A stretch of DNA of 64,000 nt from JAJFJD01 sp965228695 (GCA_965228695.1 CBDDIB010000002.1:2108001-2172000), one strand, 5' to 3'; counted from the stretch's first letter, positions 33,136 to 42,409 are shown. Notes: a model not told the origin generated them from the sequence alone. Program-made: numbers and translations.

Positions 33136-33798
33136 GTGCGTGCCAACGAACCGCTGATTATGGCGTTGCCGAAAGGGCGGATCCTTCGCGAAGTGATGCC
33201 CTTGGTTCGGCGTGCCGGCATCGAACCGGAACCGGCATTCGACGACCCGAAAGCCCGTCAGCTCCGATTTTCGACCAATATCGAGAATTTGGACATTATC
33301 CGGGTCCGCAGCTTCGATGTCGCGACCTTCATTGCGAACGGCGCGGCCCATCTGGGAGTGGCGGGCAACGATGTCTTGATGGAATTCGACTATTCCGAGA
33401 TTTATTCGCCGGTCGACCTCGATATCGGGCGGTGCCGCCTGTCGGTGGCCGCACGGCCCGAATTGTTGAAAACGGACGACCCGAGCCGCTGGAGTCACAT
33501 CCGCATCGCCACAAAGTATCCCAATATTACCCGTCGTCATTTCGCGGCCCGTGGCGTTCAGGCCGAATGCATCAAGTTGAATGGAGCCATGGAGCTGGCG
33601 CCCACGCTGGGCTTGTGCCGTCGCATTGTCGACCTAGTGTCGACCGGGCAGACGTTGAAGCAGAACGGCTTGGTCGAGGTCGAGACGATCGCGGAAGTCA
33701 CCAGCCGCTTCGTGGTCAACCGGACGGCGCTCAAGACACGATCGGAGGAACTCGGCCACTGGATCGACCAGTTCCACGAGGTGGCCGATGCCGCGTAG
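33136..33798 (+). CDS. hisG: ATP phosphoribosyltransferase, short form
   Basis: 220 residues from the GTG at 33136, which has AGGAG at the right distance; a further-upstream GTG at 33091 lacks one. First step of histidine synthesis. NEPLIMALPKGRIL at the N-terminus and ELAPTLGLCRRIVDLVSTG (PRPP-binding) are diagnostic. The length is that of short HisG, which lacks the C-terminal regulatory domain and requires HisZ; no hisZ is in the window. Overlaps hisD by 11 bp. Confidence 0.95.
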   Translation: MRANEPLIMALPKGRILREVMPLVRRAGIEPEPAFDDPKARQLRFSTNIENLDIIRVRSFDVATFIANGAAHLGVAGNDVLMEFDYSEIYSPVDLDIGRCRLSVAARPELLKTDDPSRWSHIRIATKYPNITRRHFAARGVQAECIKLNGAMELAPTLGLCRRIVDLVSTGQTLKQNGLVEVETIAEVTSRFVVNRTALKTRSEELGHWIDQFHEVADAA

Positions 33799-35092
33799 GC
33801 TTTCCACATCCGATGCCGGGTTCGAGGACGCCTTCGACGCGTTCCTTGCGCTAAAGCGTGACACGGAGGCGAATGTCGAAGACGTCGTTGCCGAGATACT
33901 GTCGGCGGTACGGTCGCGCGGCGACGCGGCCGTTGCGGACTATACCCAACGCTTCGACGGCGTGGATCTTTCGGAGTCGGGCACTCGGTTTACCGCTGAC
34001 GAGATTGTCGGCGCCGAGGCCCAATGCAAGACGGCAACGCTCGATGCATTGAAAGCGGCCGCCGCCCGCATCGAGGATTATCATCGGCGCCAGATTCCCG
34101 ATGACTTGCTCTATACCGACCCTGCCGGCGTCACCTTGGGCGCCAAGTGGACACCGCTATCCTCCGTCGGTCTTTATGTTCCCGGTGGTTTGGCCGCCTA
34201 TCCCAGTTCCGTCCTGATGAATGCGGTGCCGGCCCGGGTTGCCGGTGTCCAAAGGATCGCGATGGTGGTGCCGACCCCGAACGGCGAAATCAACCCGTTG
34301 GTCTTGGCGGCCGCCCATATTGCCGGGATCGACGAAATACATCGGATCGGCGGTGCGCAGGCGGTGGCGGCTTTGGCGTATGGCACGGATTCGATCGGTG
34401 CGGTGGATAAAATCGTGGGGCCCGGTAACGCCTATGTCGCCACGGCGAAGCGGCAGGTGTTCGGCCGCGTCGGGATCGACCTGATCGCCGGTCCGTCCGA
34501 GATCCTGGTCGTCGCGGACGCGGAAAACGATCCGGCGTGGATCGCCGCCGATTTGATGTCGCAAGCCGAGCACGACACGGCGGCGCAGTCGGTGCTGATT
34601 ACCGACGATGCGGACTTCGCCGATGCAGTCGGGACGGCGGTCGACGCCCTGTTGCAGCGGCTGCAGCGCCGCGAGATTGCCTCGGAGAGCTGGCGCGGCC
34701 ACGGTGGGATCATTGTGGTCCGGGATTGGACCGAAGCCGTAGCGCTCGTGGACCGGATCGCTCCGGAACATCTGGAATTGGCCGTCGCGGACCCTGCCGG
34801 GTTGGCGGAAAAGATCCAGCATGCCGGTGCGATTTTCCTCGGCCGGCACACGCCGGAAGCGGTCGGTGACTATGTCGCGGGGCCGAACCATGTGCTGCCG
34901 ACTTCGGGCAGCGCCCGCTTTTCCTCCGGCCTTAGCGTGCTCGACTTCATGAAACGGACGTCGCTGGTCGGCTGCGATGCGGAAAGCCTGTCGCACATCG
35001 GCCCCCCGGCGGTTACCTTGGCGACGGCGGAAGGGTTGGAGGCGCATGCTCTTTCCGTTTCCATCCGGCTTGACCAGGAGAGCTCCGGCTGA
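33788..35092 (+). CDS. hisD: Histidinol dehydrogenase
   Basis: 434 residues, full length. Catalyses the last two oxidations of histidine synthesis, zinc-dependent. Visible hallmarks: PGGLAAYPSSVLMNAVPA, GPGNAYVATAKRQVFG, IDLIAGPSEILV, the zinc/catalytic MSQAEHDTAAQS block, and RIAPEHLELAV with the catalytic Glu-His. The start overlaps the end of hisG, implying coupled translation. Confidence 0.97.
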   Translation: MPRRLSTSDAGFEDAFDAFLALKRDTEANVEDVVAEILSAVRSRGDAAVADYTQRFDGVDLSESGTRFTADEIVGAEAQCKTATLDALKAAAARIEDYHRRQIPDDLLYTDPAGVTLGAKWTPLSSVGLYVPGGLAAYPSSVLMNAVPARVAGVQRIAMVVPTPNGEINPLVLAAAHIAGIDEIHRIGGAQAVAALAYGTDSIGAVDKIVGPGNAYVATAKRQVFGRVGIDLIAGPSEILVVADAENDPAWIAADLMSQAEHDTAAQSVLITDDADFADAVGTAVDALLQRLQRREIASESWRGHGGIIVVRDWTEAVALVDRIAPEHLELAVADPAGLAEKIQHAGAIFLGRHTPEAVGDYVAGPNHVLPTSGSARFSSGLSVLDFMKRTSLVGCDAESLSHIGPPAVTLATAEGLEAHALSVSIRLDQESSG

Positions 35093-35098
35093 AGCGGC

Positions 35099-35572
35099 AT
35101 GTCTAAGAATTGCATCGTCGATATCTCTCTCGACGACCGGACGGTGGTCCGGCGCAGCCCGGAGGTCGAGCATGAACTCAATATTGCGATCTACGACATC
35201 TTGGAACGCAACGAGTTCGCGCCGCTTGGTAAGTTTCAGGGTCCGTTTCACGTTTATCTGAGTATCGAGGATCGCCGGCGACTGGTGTTCCATATCAGCG
35301 GCACCAATGGCGGCGAGCAGGGGCGTGTGACATTGCCCCTGGTGCCGTTTCGGCGGATCGTTCGCGACTACTTCCAGATTTGCGAAAGTTACTACGACGC
35401 GATCAAGCGTCTGTCGCCCGCCCAGATCGAGACGATCGACATGGCCCGCCGCGCGCTGCATGACGAAGGGTCCGATTTGTTGGTCGAGCGTTTGAACGGG
35501 AAGATCGACGTTGACGAGGAGACGGCGCGGCGTCTCTTTACGCTCATCTGTGTTCTTCACATCCGGGCCTAA
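35099..35572 (+). CDS. UPF0262 family protein
   Basis: 157 residues. Matches this alphaproteobacterial family throughout: DISLDDRTVVRRSPEVEHEL at the N-terminus, FHVYLSIEDRRRLVFHI, and IDMARRALHDEGSDLLVERL. Function unknown, soluble. It follows hisD by 6 bp, the conserved position in related genomes. Confidence 0.93.
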   Translation: MSKNCIVDISLDDRTVVRRSPEVEHELNIAIYDILERNEFAPLGKFQGPFHVYLSIEDRRRLVFHISGTNGGEQGRVTLPLVPFRRIVRDYFQICESYYDAIKRLSPAQIETIDMARRALHDEGSDLLVERLNGKIDVDEETARRLFTLICVLHIRA

Positions 35573-35586
35573 GCGGGACCGGCGTC

Positions 35587-36033
35587 ATGGTCGACCGCAT
35601 TCCCGGTTCCGTCCTCTTCGCCTGTACCGAAAACGCATTGCGGTCGCCGATGGCCGAGGCGATGCTCAAGCACTTGCATGGACACCATGTCTATGTGGAT
35701 TCAGTCGGGGTGCGGGCGGGCGAGGTGGATGGTTTTACGGTGGAGGTAATGGCGGAAATCGGGATCGAAATCGGCGGGCATACGCCAAAATCCTTTACCG
35801 ATCTGGAAGATACATCCTTCGACCTGATTATCAGTTTGTCGCCCGAGGCGCAGCATAGCGCGGTCGAACTCACCCGGCATTCGGCGGCGGACTTGGAATA
35901 TTGGGGGGTCTTCGACCCGAGCATGACCGAGGGCAGTCGCGAAAACCGGCTCGAGTCCTATCGGCAGGTCCGGGACAACCTCTTCGCGCGAATACGGGAA
36001 CGATTTCCCGTTGCCTCGCTTTCCGATACTTGA
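35587..36033 (+). CDS. Low-molecular-weight protein tyrosine phosphatase/arsenate reductase family
   Basis: 148 residues. The phosphate-binding loop CTENALRS (Cys13, Arg19) starts right after the first strand, as in LMW-PTP and thioredoxin-type ArsC. The late acid is in WGVFDPS. Whether it dephosphorylates protein or reduces arsenate is open; in this conserved cluster it is usually annotated as a phosphatase. In many relatives infA lies between this gene and maf, but only 31 bp are found here. Confidence 0.88.
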   Translation: MVDRIPGSVLFACTENALRSPMAEAMLKHLHGHHVYVDSVGVRAGEVDGFTVEVMAEIGIEIGGHTPKSFTDLEDTSFDLIISLSPEAQHSAVELTRHSAADLEYWGVFDPSMTEGSRENRLESYRQVRDNLFARIRERFPVASLSDT

Positions 36034-36064
36034 CGTATGACGAAACGCCGGGTCCTATCGCGCC

Positions 36065-36655
36065 ATGACTGACGGCGAAAAATCCCGACCTGCGCTGGTA
36101 CTGGCGTCAGCGTCCCCGCGCCGGCGCGACTTGCTGGCGCAGATCGGGATTGTGCCCGACGTGATCGACCCGGCGGATATCGACGAAACGCCGGCGGCTC
36201 GCGAACTGCCGCGGGCGCACGCGGCGCGGCTGGCCAAGGCCAAGGCACTGGCAGTGGCGGTGCGGCATGTCGGATCCGTCGTGATTGGGGCGGATACGGT
36301 CGTCGCCTGCGGCCGGCGGATATTGCCGAAACCCGTGGACACCGATGAGGCGCGACGCTGCCTCGTCCGGTTGTCGGGCCGGCGGCACCGGGTCTATGGC
36401 GGCGTGTCCGTCGTCGCGCCGGACGGCAGCGTGCGGGATCGCCTCGTTCAGACGGCGGTGATTTTCAATCGGTTGGAGGAGCGGGACATCACACGCTACC
36501 TCGATTCCGGCGAATGGGAAGGCAAGGCCGGCGGTTATGCGATTCAGGGGTTGGCCGCCGCCTTCGTCCGTTCGATCAACGGGTCCTACAGTAATGTGGT
36601 TGGCTTGCCTCTGTTTGAAACGGCGCAACTCCTGAAAGGAATCGGATACCGATGA
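36065..36655 (+). CDS. maf: Maf-family nucleotide pyrophosphatase
   Basis: 196 residues. SASPRRRDLL near the N-terminus and GADTVVACGRRILPKP in the middle carry the conserved Ser-Arg-Arg and Asp of Maf house-cleaning pyrophosphatases, which remove non-canonical nucleotides. EGKAGGYAIQGLAAAF is also typical. The stop overlaps the RNase G start (ATGA). Confidence 0.94.
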   Translation: MTDGEKSRPALVLASASPRRRDLLAQIGIVPDVIDPADIDETPAARELPRAHAARLAKAKALAVAVRHVGSVVIGADTVVACGRRILPKPVDTDEARRCLVRLSGRRHRVYGGVSVVAPDGSVRDRLVQTAVIFNRLEERDITRYLDSGEWEGKAGGYAIQGLAAAFVRSINGSYSNVVGLPLFETAQLLKGIGYR

Positions 36656-38028
36656 CCCGCCGCGTCCACGATATTTTGATCGAGTGTTCCCCCGGCGAAA
36701 CGCGGGCGGCGATGCTGGACGAGGACGGCGCTTTGCTCGAACTGCTTATCGATCGGCTCGGCGAGACGAGCCTCGTCGGGACGATCTGCCGTGGGCGTGT
36801 GACGCGCCTGGAGAAGGCGACGCAGGGCGCCTTCGTGAATATCGGCTCGCCGGATTCGGCATACCTGCCGCGGGCCAAGGGACTGACCGAGGGACAGAAC
36901 CTTGTCGTTCAGGTCACGCGCGACGGCTGGGGAGAAAAGGGGCCTGCGGTTAGCCGGTCGCCGTCTTTGTCCGGGCGCTATCTTGTCTACCGGCCCGGCG
37001 AGACGACCGTGCGCTGGCCGCGCTCGATTCCCAACCGGGTCAAGACAGAGCTGGAGCCGGCGATCCGGTCCGCCGTGCGGGACGGCGAAGGCTTTACCGT
37101 GCGCCGCAATGCCACGCTCGCGGCAGACGAGGATCTGGCGGCGGAGGCGGACTCGCTGCGCACCCGCTGGCGGGAGATCGCGGCCACGGGTGACGGGCCC
37201 GCCGTGCTGCAGCCGGCACCGGGGCTGATCGACCGGGTTCTGCGCGATTACGCGCCGATGGGCGACATTATTTTGGACGATCGGCGTCAGGTTGCTGACA
37301 CGGCGGGTAAGGTGCCGGTCGTGGCGCCGGATCTCGCGGGCAAGATCGCCTTTCACGACGATCCCGCGCCGATGTTCGAGGCCCTGGGCGTCGAGGAGCA
37401 GATCGACGAAGCGCTTTCCCGGACCGTGGCCCTGCCGCGCGGCGGCACCGCGGTCATCGACGAGGTCGAGGCGTTGACCGCAATCGACGTCAATATGGGG
37501 GCGGCCGGCGGCGGCCGGCGGGGTGAGGACGCCGTTCTGTCGGTCAACCGGGCCGCGGCGGACGTCGTCGCTCGCCAAGTCATGCTGCGCAATATCGCGG
37601 GGCTGATCGTCATCGACTTCGTGACGATGCGCAGCAAGGCGAACAATCGCAAATTGGTCGAGTCGGTCCGCCGCGCTTTCGCCCGTGACCGGGTAACCGT
37701 CGACATTCTCGGCATGACCCCCGCGGGTTTGGTCGAGGTGACGCGCCAGCGTCGCGGCGTTGCGCTGTCGAGCCTGATGCTGGAAGCGCGGCGGCAGGAC
37801 GCGCCGTTGCAACCGGAGACGCAGGCCTGTGCCGCGCTGCGGGGCGTCTTGCGGCAACTCGGCGCCGGCCGGCCCGTGTTGCGCTGTGCACCCGGCGTCG
37901 CGGCGGCGCTGGACGGGCCGTTGAAGGCGGGACTGGACGAGACGGTCCGGCGTTTGGGTCAGCCGCTGGAAGTGCGGGCCGACCCGGCCTGCAAGGGATA
38001 CGAGATATTGCGCGAGGGGAGGTCGTGA
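36652..38028 (+). CDS. rng: Ribonuclease E/G family protein (RNase G-like, short)
   Basis: 458 residues. N-terminal S1-like RNA-binding region (about 35–115, GTICRGRVTRLEKATQGAF), RNase H-like part, and the DNase I-like catalytic core with Asp279 (TAIDVNMG) and Asp322 (LIVIDFVTM); the 43-residue spacing equals that of the E. coli catalytic pair. The CPxC zinc-link that joins dimers in RNase E/G is absent: after VEVTRQRRGVALSSLMLEAR no CPxC follows. Such zinc-link-less proteins are typical of the alphaproteobacterial maf–yacG locus. Overlaps maf and yacG. Confidence 0.9.
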   Translation: MTRRVHDILIECSPGETRAAMLDEDGALLELLIDRLGETSLVGTICRGRVTRLEKATQGAFVNIGSPDSAYLPRAKGLTEGQNLVVQVTRDGWGEKGPAVSRSPSLSGRYLVYRPGETTVRWPRSIPNRVKTELEPAIRSAVRDGEGFTVRRNATLAADEDLAAEADSLRTRWREIAATGDGPAVLQPAPGLIDRVLRDYAPMGDIILDDRRQVADTAGKVPVVAPDLAGKIAFHDDPAPMFEALGVEEQIDEALSRTVALPRGGTAVIDEVEALTAIDVNMGAAGGGRRGEDAVLSVNRAAADVVARQVMLRNIAGLIVIDFVTMRSKANNRKLVESVRRAFARDRVTVDILGMTPAGLVEVTRQRRGVALSSLMLEARRQDAPLQPETQACAALRGVLRQLGAGRPVLRCAPGVAAALDGPLKAGLDETVRRLGQPLEVRADPACKGYEILREGRS

Positions 38029-38213
38029 TGGCGGAGAAGAAATGTCCGGTTTGCGGGAAGCCGCGGGAGCGGGAATTCCGGCCGTTCTGTTCCAAGCGTT
38101 GCGCCGATCTCGACCTCAGCCGCTGGTTCAACGATTCCTATCGCGTGCCCACGGACGAACCGCCGGATTCCGCCGAAATCGTCCCGTTCGAGCGGAACGA
38201 GGATGGCGAATAG
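38028..38213 (+). CDS. yacG: DNA gyrase inhibitor/zinc protein YacG
   Basis: 61 residues. Four zinc ligands Cys6, Cys9, Cys21, Cys25 in CPVCGK and FCSKRCADLDLSRW. The E. coli protein binds GyrB and blocks DNA binding. The ATG at 38028 shares its A with the RNase G stop (TGATG); a GTG one codon earlier is possible. GAGGGGAGG ribosome site. Confidence 0.95.
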   Translation: MAEKKCPVCGKPREREFRPFCSKRCADLDLSRWFNDSYRVPTDEPPDSAEIVPFERNEDGE

Positions 38214-38291
38214 CGCCGTTTGGGGTACACTTGGCGGTGGACACGCGACCGCGATTTGACTATGAAATGCGGTCCGCGCGTTCCGCGCCGT

Positions 38292-38367
38292 GCCCAGGTA
38301 GCTCAGTTGGTAGAGCAGTGGACTGAAAATCCGCGTGTCGGCTGTTCGAGTCAGCCCCTGGGCACCA
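38292..38367 (+). tRNA. tRNA-Phe (anticodon GAA)
   Basis: Complete 76-nt cloverleaf with encoded CCA: acceptor GCCCAGG/CCTGGGC, D-arm GCTC…GAGC, anticodon loop CTGAAAA (GAA), T-arm GGCTG-TTCGAGT-CAGCC, discriminator A. Six T residues follow directly (38368–38373) and probably end transcription. Conserved position after yacG. Confidence 0.98.
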
Positions 38368-38460
38368 TTTTTTCTCTGAAATCGGCATAGGTACCGGGCG
38401 AGCTGGCGCTTCCGTCCAGGCGGCGGCTGCCATACCAATAATTCAAGCTGGGTCCGGCGC

Positions 38461-39480
38461 CTATGTCTCCGGGAAGTAGCAGGCCGCGTGATGTCGGGAA
38501 CCGCTCTCGTCCGACAAGGGCGGTGCCGTGCCGGCGCACTTTTCCTGCGTTTTCCAGCACCGCGTGCGGAACCGGCAGCCGGAGGGCGGGTTCGCCGGGC
38601 TGGGCACTTCCCCTTTCAATAGGATGCGTTGCTGCGTGCCGTTTCCGGAGAAATCGACCGACGGCTGGGCCGATAACAGTGCCTTGGTATAGGGGTGGCG
38701 CGGATTGCCGTAGACCTGCTGCTTGCTGCCGAGTTCGACGATCCGCCCGAGATACATCACCGCGACCCGGTGCGACATGTGGCGCACCACCGACAGGTCG
38801 TGCGCGATGAAGATGTAAGCGATACCGAATTTCTGCTGGATCTCCTCCAGCAGGTTCACCACCTGCGCCTGAACGGAGACGTCGAGCGCGGAGACCGGTT
38901 CGTCGCAGATGATGATTTCCGGGTTCAGCGCCATCGCGCGCGCGATGCCGATCCGTTGCCGTTGCCCGCCGGAAAATTCGTGCGGATAGCGTTCGGCGTG
39001 TTCCCGGCGCAGTCCTACGCTCTGCAGCAATTCGCGCACCCGGTCCGGCCACTCGCTTCGGGGCAGGACATCGCGATGGATCACCCAGGGTTCGCTGACG
39101 ATCTGTTCCACGCTCAGCCGCGGGTTCAGCGACGCATAGGGGTCCTGGAAGATGACCTGTATCCTGCGGCGGATATTCTTCAGGTCACGCTCGTTTGCCC
39201 CGAAAATGTCTTGGCCATGAAATAGCGCCCGGCCCGCGGTCGGTTCTTCGAGCCGCAGGAGCGTGCGCGCGACGGTCGACTTGCCGCAGCCGCTTTCGCC
39301 GACGAGGCCCAGGGTTTCGCCCCGTCGCAATGTGAAGCTCACGTCGTCCACCGCCTGAATGGTCGCGGTCTCGCGGCCGAACGCGAATCCGCCGCCGAGA
39401 TGGAAATGCTTCACGAGGCCCTGAACGTCAAGGATCGAGTCGTCCCCCGTGGCGTCGGTTGCCGTCCGGTCAGTTGCCAT
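38461..39480 (-). CDS. ABC transporter ATPase (DppF/OppF-like), second operon
   Basis: 339 residues from the ATG at 39480, which overlaps the upstream ATPase by 11 bp; the frame extends to 39777 but that is the neighbour read out of frame. Walker A GESGCGKST, signature FSGGQRQR (first Leu replaced by Phe), Walker B IIICDEPVSALD. C-terminal peptide-importer block SGCRFRTRCWKTQEKC. Last gene of the second peptide-type importer operon; converges on tRNA-Phe. Confidence 0.92.
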   Translation of the reverse strand: MATDRTATDATGDDSILDVQGLVKHFHLGGGFAFGRETATIQAVDDVSFTLRRGETLGLVGESGCGKSTVARTLLRLEEPTAGRALFHGQDIFGANERDLKNIRRRIQVIFQDPYASLNPRLSVEQIVSEPWVIHRDVLPRSEWPDRVRELLQSVGLRREHAERYPHEFSGGQRQRIGIARAMALNPEIIICDEPVSALDVSVQAQVVNLLEEIQQKFGIAYIFIAHDLSVVRHMSHRVAVMYLGRIVELGSKQQVYGNPRHPYTKALLSAQPSVDFSGNGTQQRILLKGEVPSPANPPSGCRFRTRCWKTQEKCAGTAPPLSDESGSRHHAACYFPET

Positions 39481-40459
39481 CGAACACCCTTTCCGCGTGA
39501 TGGCATTCCGACCAGCGGTCCGGACCGATGGCGGCCGCTTCCGGTTTGGCAATGCGGCATTCATCGGTCGCGAAGCCGCAGCGGGGATGGAAGGCGCAAC
39601 CGGCGGGCACTGCCGCCATGTCCGGCGGCGAGCCGAGAATGGGCTGCAGCGGGTTACCGTCGTCTTGCAGGCGCGGCATCGAGTTGAGCAGGGCCAGCGT
39701 GTAGGGGTGGGCAGGCTTCCGCAAGACGTCGCGCACCTTGCCGGTTTCGACCACCCGGCCGGCATACATGACCGCAACGCTTTCGGCTGTATCCGCGACG
39801 ACGCCCAGGTCGTGGGTGATGAGGACGATGGCCATGCCGAATTCCTGCTGCAGGTCCTGCAGCAGTTCCATGATCTGCGCTTGTACCGTGACGTCGAGGG
39901 CGGTCGTCGGTTCGTCCGCGATCAACAGGTCCGGGCCGAGGGCGATTGCCATTGCGATCATGACCCGTTGCCGCATACCGCCGGAGAATTGATGAGGATA
40001 GTCCTGGGCGCGGTTCGCGGCATCGGGAATCCCGACCCGGTTCAACAATTCGACGGCGCGCGCTTCGGCGTTCTTGCGGTTGCTTTCGCCGTGCACACGG
40101 AACAGTTCGCCGATCTGCCAGCCGACGCTGAACACGGGGTTCAGCGAGGCGAGGGCATCTTGGAAGACCATCGCGATCTCTTGGCCGCACCGCCGCCGCC
40201 AGTCGTCGATCGGCATCGTCAGGACGTCGTCGCTCTTGAACCGGATTGTCCCGCCGGTGATGTAGGCAGGCGGGCATTGCAGCAGGCGCATTACGGCGGA
40301 CGCGGTCACGCTCTTTCCCGACCCGCTTTCGCCCAGGATCGCCGCCGTCTCACCGGGCGCTACCCGAAACCGTACGCCGTTGACGGCATGTACCGTTTCG
40401 CGGCCGCTGCGGAATTCGATGTGCAGGTCGTCGATGTCGAGCAAGGCGGCGTCAGTCAT
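39470..40459 (-). CDS. ABC transporter ATPase (DppD/OppD-like), second operon
   Basis: 329 residues. Walker A GESGSGKS, signature FSGGMRQR, Walker B LLIADEPTTALD, switch His in ITHDLGVV. C-terminal AGCAFHPRCGFATDEC block of the peptide-importer subfamily. Overlaps the permease gene upstream by 8 bp and the DppF-like gene downstream by 11 bp. Confidence 0.93.
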   Translation of the reverse strand: MTDAALLDIDDLHIEFRSGRETVHAVNGVRFRVAPGETAAILGESGSGKSVTASAVMRLLQCPPAYITGGTIRFKSDDVLTMPIDDWRRRCGQEIAMVFQDALASLNPVFSVGWQIGELFRVHGESNRKNAEARAVELLNRVGIPDAANRAQDYPHQFSGGMRQRVMIAMAIALGPDLLIADEPTTALDVTVQAQIMELLQDLQQEFGMAIVLITHDLGVVADTAESVAVMYAGRVVETGKVRDVLRKPAHPYTLALLNSMPRLQDDGNPLQPILGSPPDMAAVPAGCAFHPRCGFATDECRIAKPEAAAIGPDRWSECHHAERVFDGN

Positions 40460-41372
40460 CGGCCTTCCTCGGGATTTCGAGACGCCAGCGCTGCTCGGGA
40501 TCGGTCACGATGCGGAGCCAGTTCGACAGCAGATTGGCCGACAGGGTGGCGAACATGATTGCCAGACCGGGGAAGAAGGCAAGCCACCACGCCTGACTGA
40601 GGTAGTTGCGCCCTTGCGCCACCATCAATCCCCAGGTGATGTCGGGCGGCTGGATGCCGATACCCAGAAAACTGAGCCCGGATTCCGCGAGCATGACGAT
40701 CGCGAAGTCGACCGTCAGGATGGTGACCAGGGTTGGTGCGACCACCGGCACGACATGCCGCAGCAGGATGTGGCTCCGGCTGCCGCCGAGCGCGCGGGCC
40801 GCATCGACGAAGACGCGTTCGCGAATTTCCAGCACCTCGGCGCGGGTCACGCGCAGGTATGAGGGGATGCGCGTGATCGCAAGGACGATGATCAAGTTGC
40901 CGACGCGCGGTTCCAGCATGTAGAGCACGACGACGGCGAGCAGCAGCGACGGGAAACTTTGGATGATATCCGACAGGCGCATGATCACATTACCGACGCC
41001 GCGCCCAATGTATCCCGCGATCAGTCCGAGGAAACCGCCGACGACCATGGCGAGAAGGACCGACGTCAACGCGACGGATATCGTATTGCGGCTGGCTGCG
41101 ACGAGGCGCGCCAGCACGCTCCGCCCCAGCGGGTCCGCGCCCAGGATCATCGTCCAGCCCTTTTCCAATGAGCCGGGCGGGAAATTGCGGGCGCGGAGGT
41201 TCATCGTCGTCGCTTCCTTGCCCAACAATTCCGGGCCGATCAGGACGCAGAGCGCCAGAAAAGTGAGCCAGACCGCCGCGGCCAAGGCCAACGGATCGCG
41301 CGCGAGAAGCCGCCACCAGGGCAAGCCGCGCCGGATCGTGACGGCTTCCTGTTCTGCGGTGGCTTGGGTCAT
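40452..41372 (-). CDS. Peptide-type ABC permease (DppC-like), second operon
   Basis: 306 residues; first membrane helix near 25–45 (LALAAAVWLTFLALCVLIGPELL), then the transport domain with GADPLGRSVLARLV, the EAA loop VDAARALGGSRSHILLRH, and FLGIGIQPPDITWGLMV. Note that this operon has the order binding protein, B, C, D, F, whereas the operon at 1.9–7.4 kb has binding protein, D, F, B, C. Confidence 0.92.
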   Translation of the reverse strand: MTQATAEQEAVTIRRGLPWWRLLARDPLALAAAVWLTFLALCVLIGPELLGKEATTMNLRARNFPPGSLEKGWTMILGADPLGRSVLARLVAASRNTISVALTSVLLAMVVGGFLGLIAGYIGRGVGNVIMRLSDIIQSFPSLLLAVVVLYMLEPRVGNLIIVLAITRIPSYLRVTRAEVLEIRERVFVDAARALGGSRSHILLRHVVPVVAPTLVTILTVDFAIVMLAESGLSFLGIGIQPPDITWGLMVAQGRNYLSQAWWLAFFPGLAIMFATLSANLLSNWLRIVTDPEQRWRLEIPRKADD

Positions 41373-41390
41373 GGGTTCATTCCGCCAGCG

Positions 41391-42308
41391 CTATTGGTGA
41401 CGAATACGCGGATCGAGCGCGACATAGACCAAGTCGATCACGATGTTGAGCAGGAAGATCGCCGTCGCGGTCACCATGATCGCCGCCTGCACAATCGGGA
41501 AATCGCGCTGGATGACGGAGTCGATCATAAGCTTGCCGACGCCGGGCCAGCCGAAGACCGTTTCGACGATCACCGCACCGTTGATCAAGCCGACGGTCAG
41601 GTCGCCCGCAACGGTCACGACCGACAGGCAGGCGTTGCGCAGCGCATGGACAAAGATGACGGAATGTTCGCGGACGCCCTTGGCCCGTGCCGTCTTTACA
41701 TAGGCCGACGACAGCGCACTGAGCATCGACGCCCGCACCACTTGAACCAGCAGGCCGAACGGCCGCAACGCGAGGACGGTGATCGGCATGATCCAGTAGG
41801 GAAGGTCGCCGACGCCCGACGTCGGCAACCATCGGAAGTGGACGGAGAAAATGAGAATACCCGTGATCGCGATCCAGAAGTCCGGCGCGCTGGCCCCGGC
41901 AAGCGACCCGATGCTGCTGATCCGGTCGAACACCCCGCCCGGCCGGTAGGCCGCTAGCGCGCCGACGATGACCGCCAGCACGACGGCGATGACCATCGTG
42001 AGGCCCGCGAGTTTCAGCGTCGTGGGGTAGGCCTCCAGGACCAGTTCCATCGCCGGGCGCTGTTTGCGCATGGAATAGCCCAGATCGCCCTGCGATACGT
42101 CCTTGAGAAAGCTCCAGAACTGCTCGATCGCAGGCCGGTCGAATCCGTGCTTCTGGGCGAATTCCTTGCGAATTTCGAGCGATGCGTCGATCGGCAGGAA
42201 CAGGTTGGTGGGATCGCCGGTCAGGCGCGCGAGGAAGAAAACGGCGACGACGAGCCCAATCAAAGCAATTGCGCTGTGCACCGACCGACGCGCCAGATAG
42301 CGACCCAT
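41391..42308 (-). CDS. Peptide-type ABC permease (DppB-like), second operon
   Basis: 305 residues. Membrane helix at once (HSAIALIGLVVAVFFLARL), GDPTNLFLPIDASLEIRKE in the first periplasmic loop, GDLGYSMRKQRPA, and the C-terminal FGWPGVGKLMIDSV, all as in DppB. Lies 101 bp after the binding-protein gene, with the hairpin 42354–42389 between. Confidence 0.92.
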   Translation of the reverse strand: MGRYLARRSVHSAIALIGLVVAVFFLARLTGDPTNLFLPIDASLEIRKEFAQKHGFDRPAIEQFWSFLKDVSQGDLGYSMRKQRPAMELVLEAYPTTLKLAGLTMVIAVVLAVIVGALAAYRPGGVFDRISSIGSLAGASAPDFWIAITGILIFSVHFRWLPTSGVGDLPYWIMPITVLALRPFGLLVQVVRASMLSALSSAYVKTARAKGVREHSVIFVHALRNACLSVVTVAGDLTVGLINGAVIVETVFGWPGVGKLMIDSVIQRDFPIVQAAIMVTATAIFLLNIVIDLVYVALDPRIRHQ

Positions 42309-42353
42309 GCCCTTGCCCCCCTGCGAGCAAACTTTGTGGCCTTGTGAAACTTA

Positions 42354-42389
42354 GAGGGCGGCCCGATCGTTGCGGATCGGGCCGCCCTC
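42354..42389 (-). terminator. Strong hairpin after the second peptide-type binding-protein gene
   Basis: A perfect 15-bp stem, GAGGGCGGCCCGATC (42354–42368) with GATCGGGCCGCCCTC (42375–42389), 6-base loop. It lies between the binding-protein stop (42410) and the permease start. No T-tract. The strongest of the four post-binding-protein hairpins. Confidence 0.8.
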
Positions 42390-42409
42390 ATCGGGCGTGG
42401 CTTCAGTTC

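Noticed and set aside
34157..35560. 467-codon open frame on the minus strand
   Set aside because: Antisense to hisD and UPF0262, both confidently identified.
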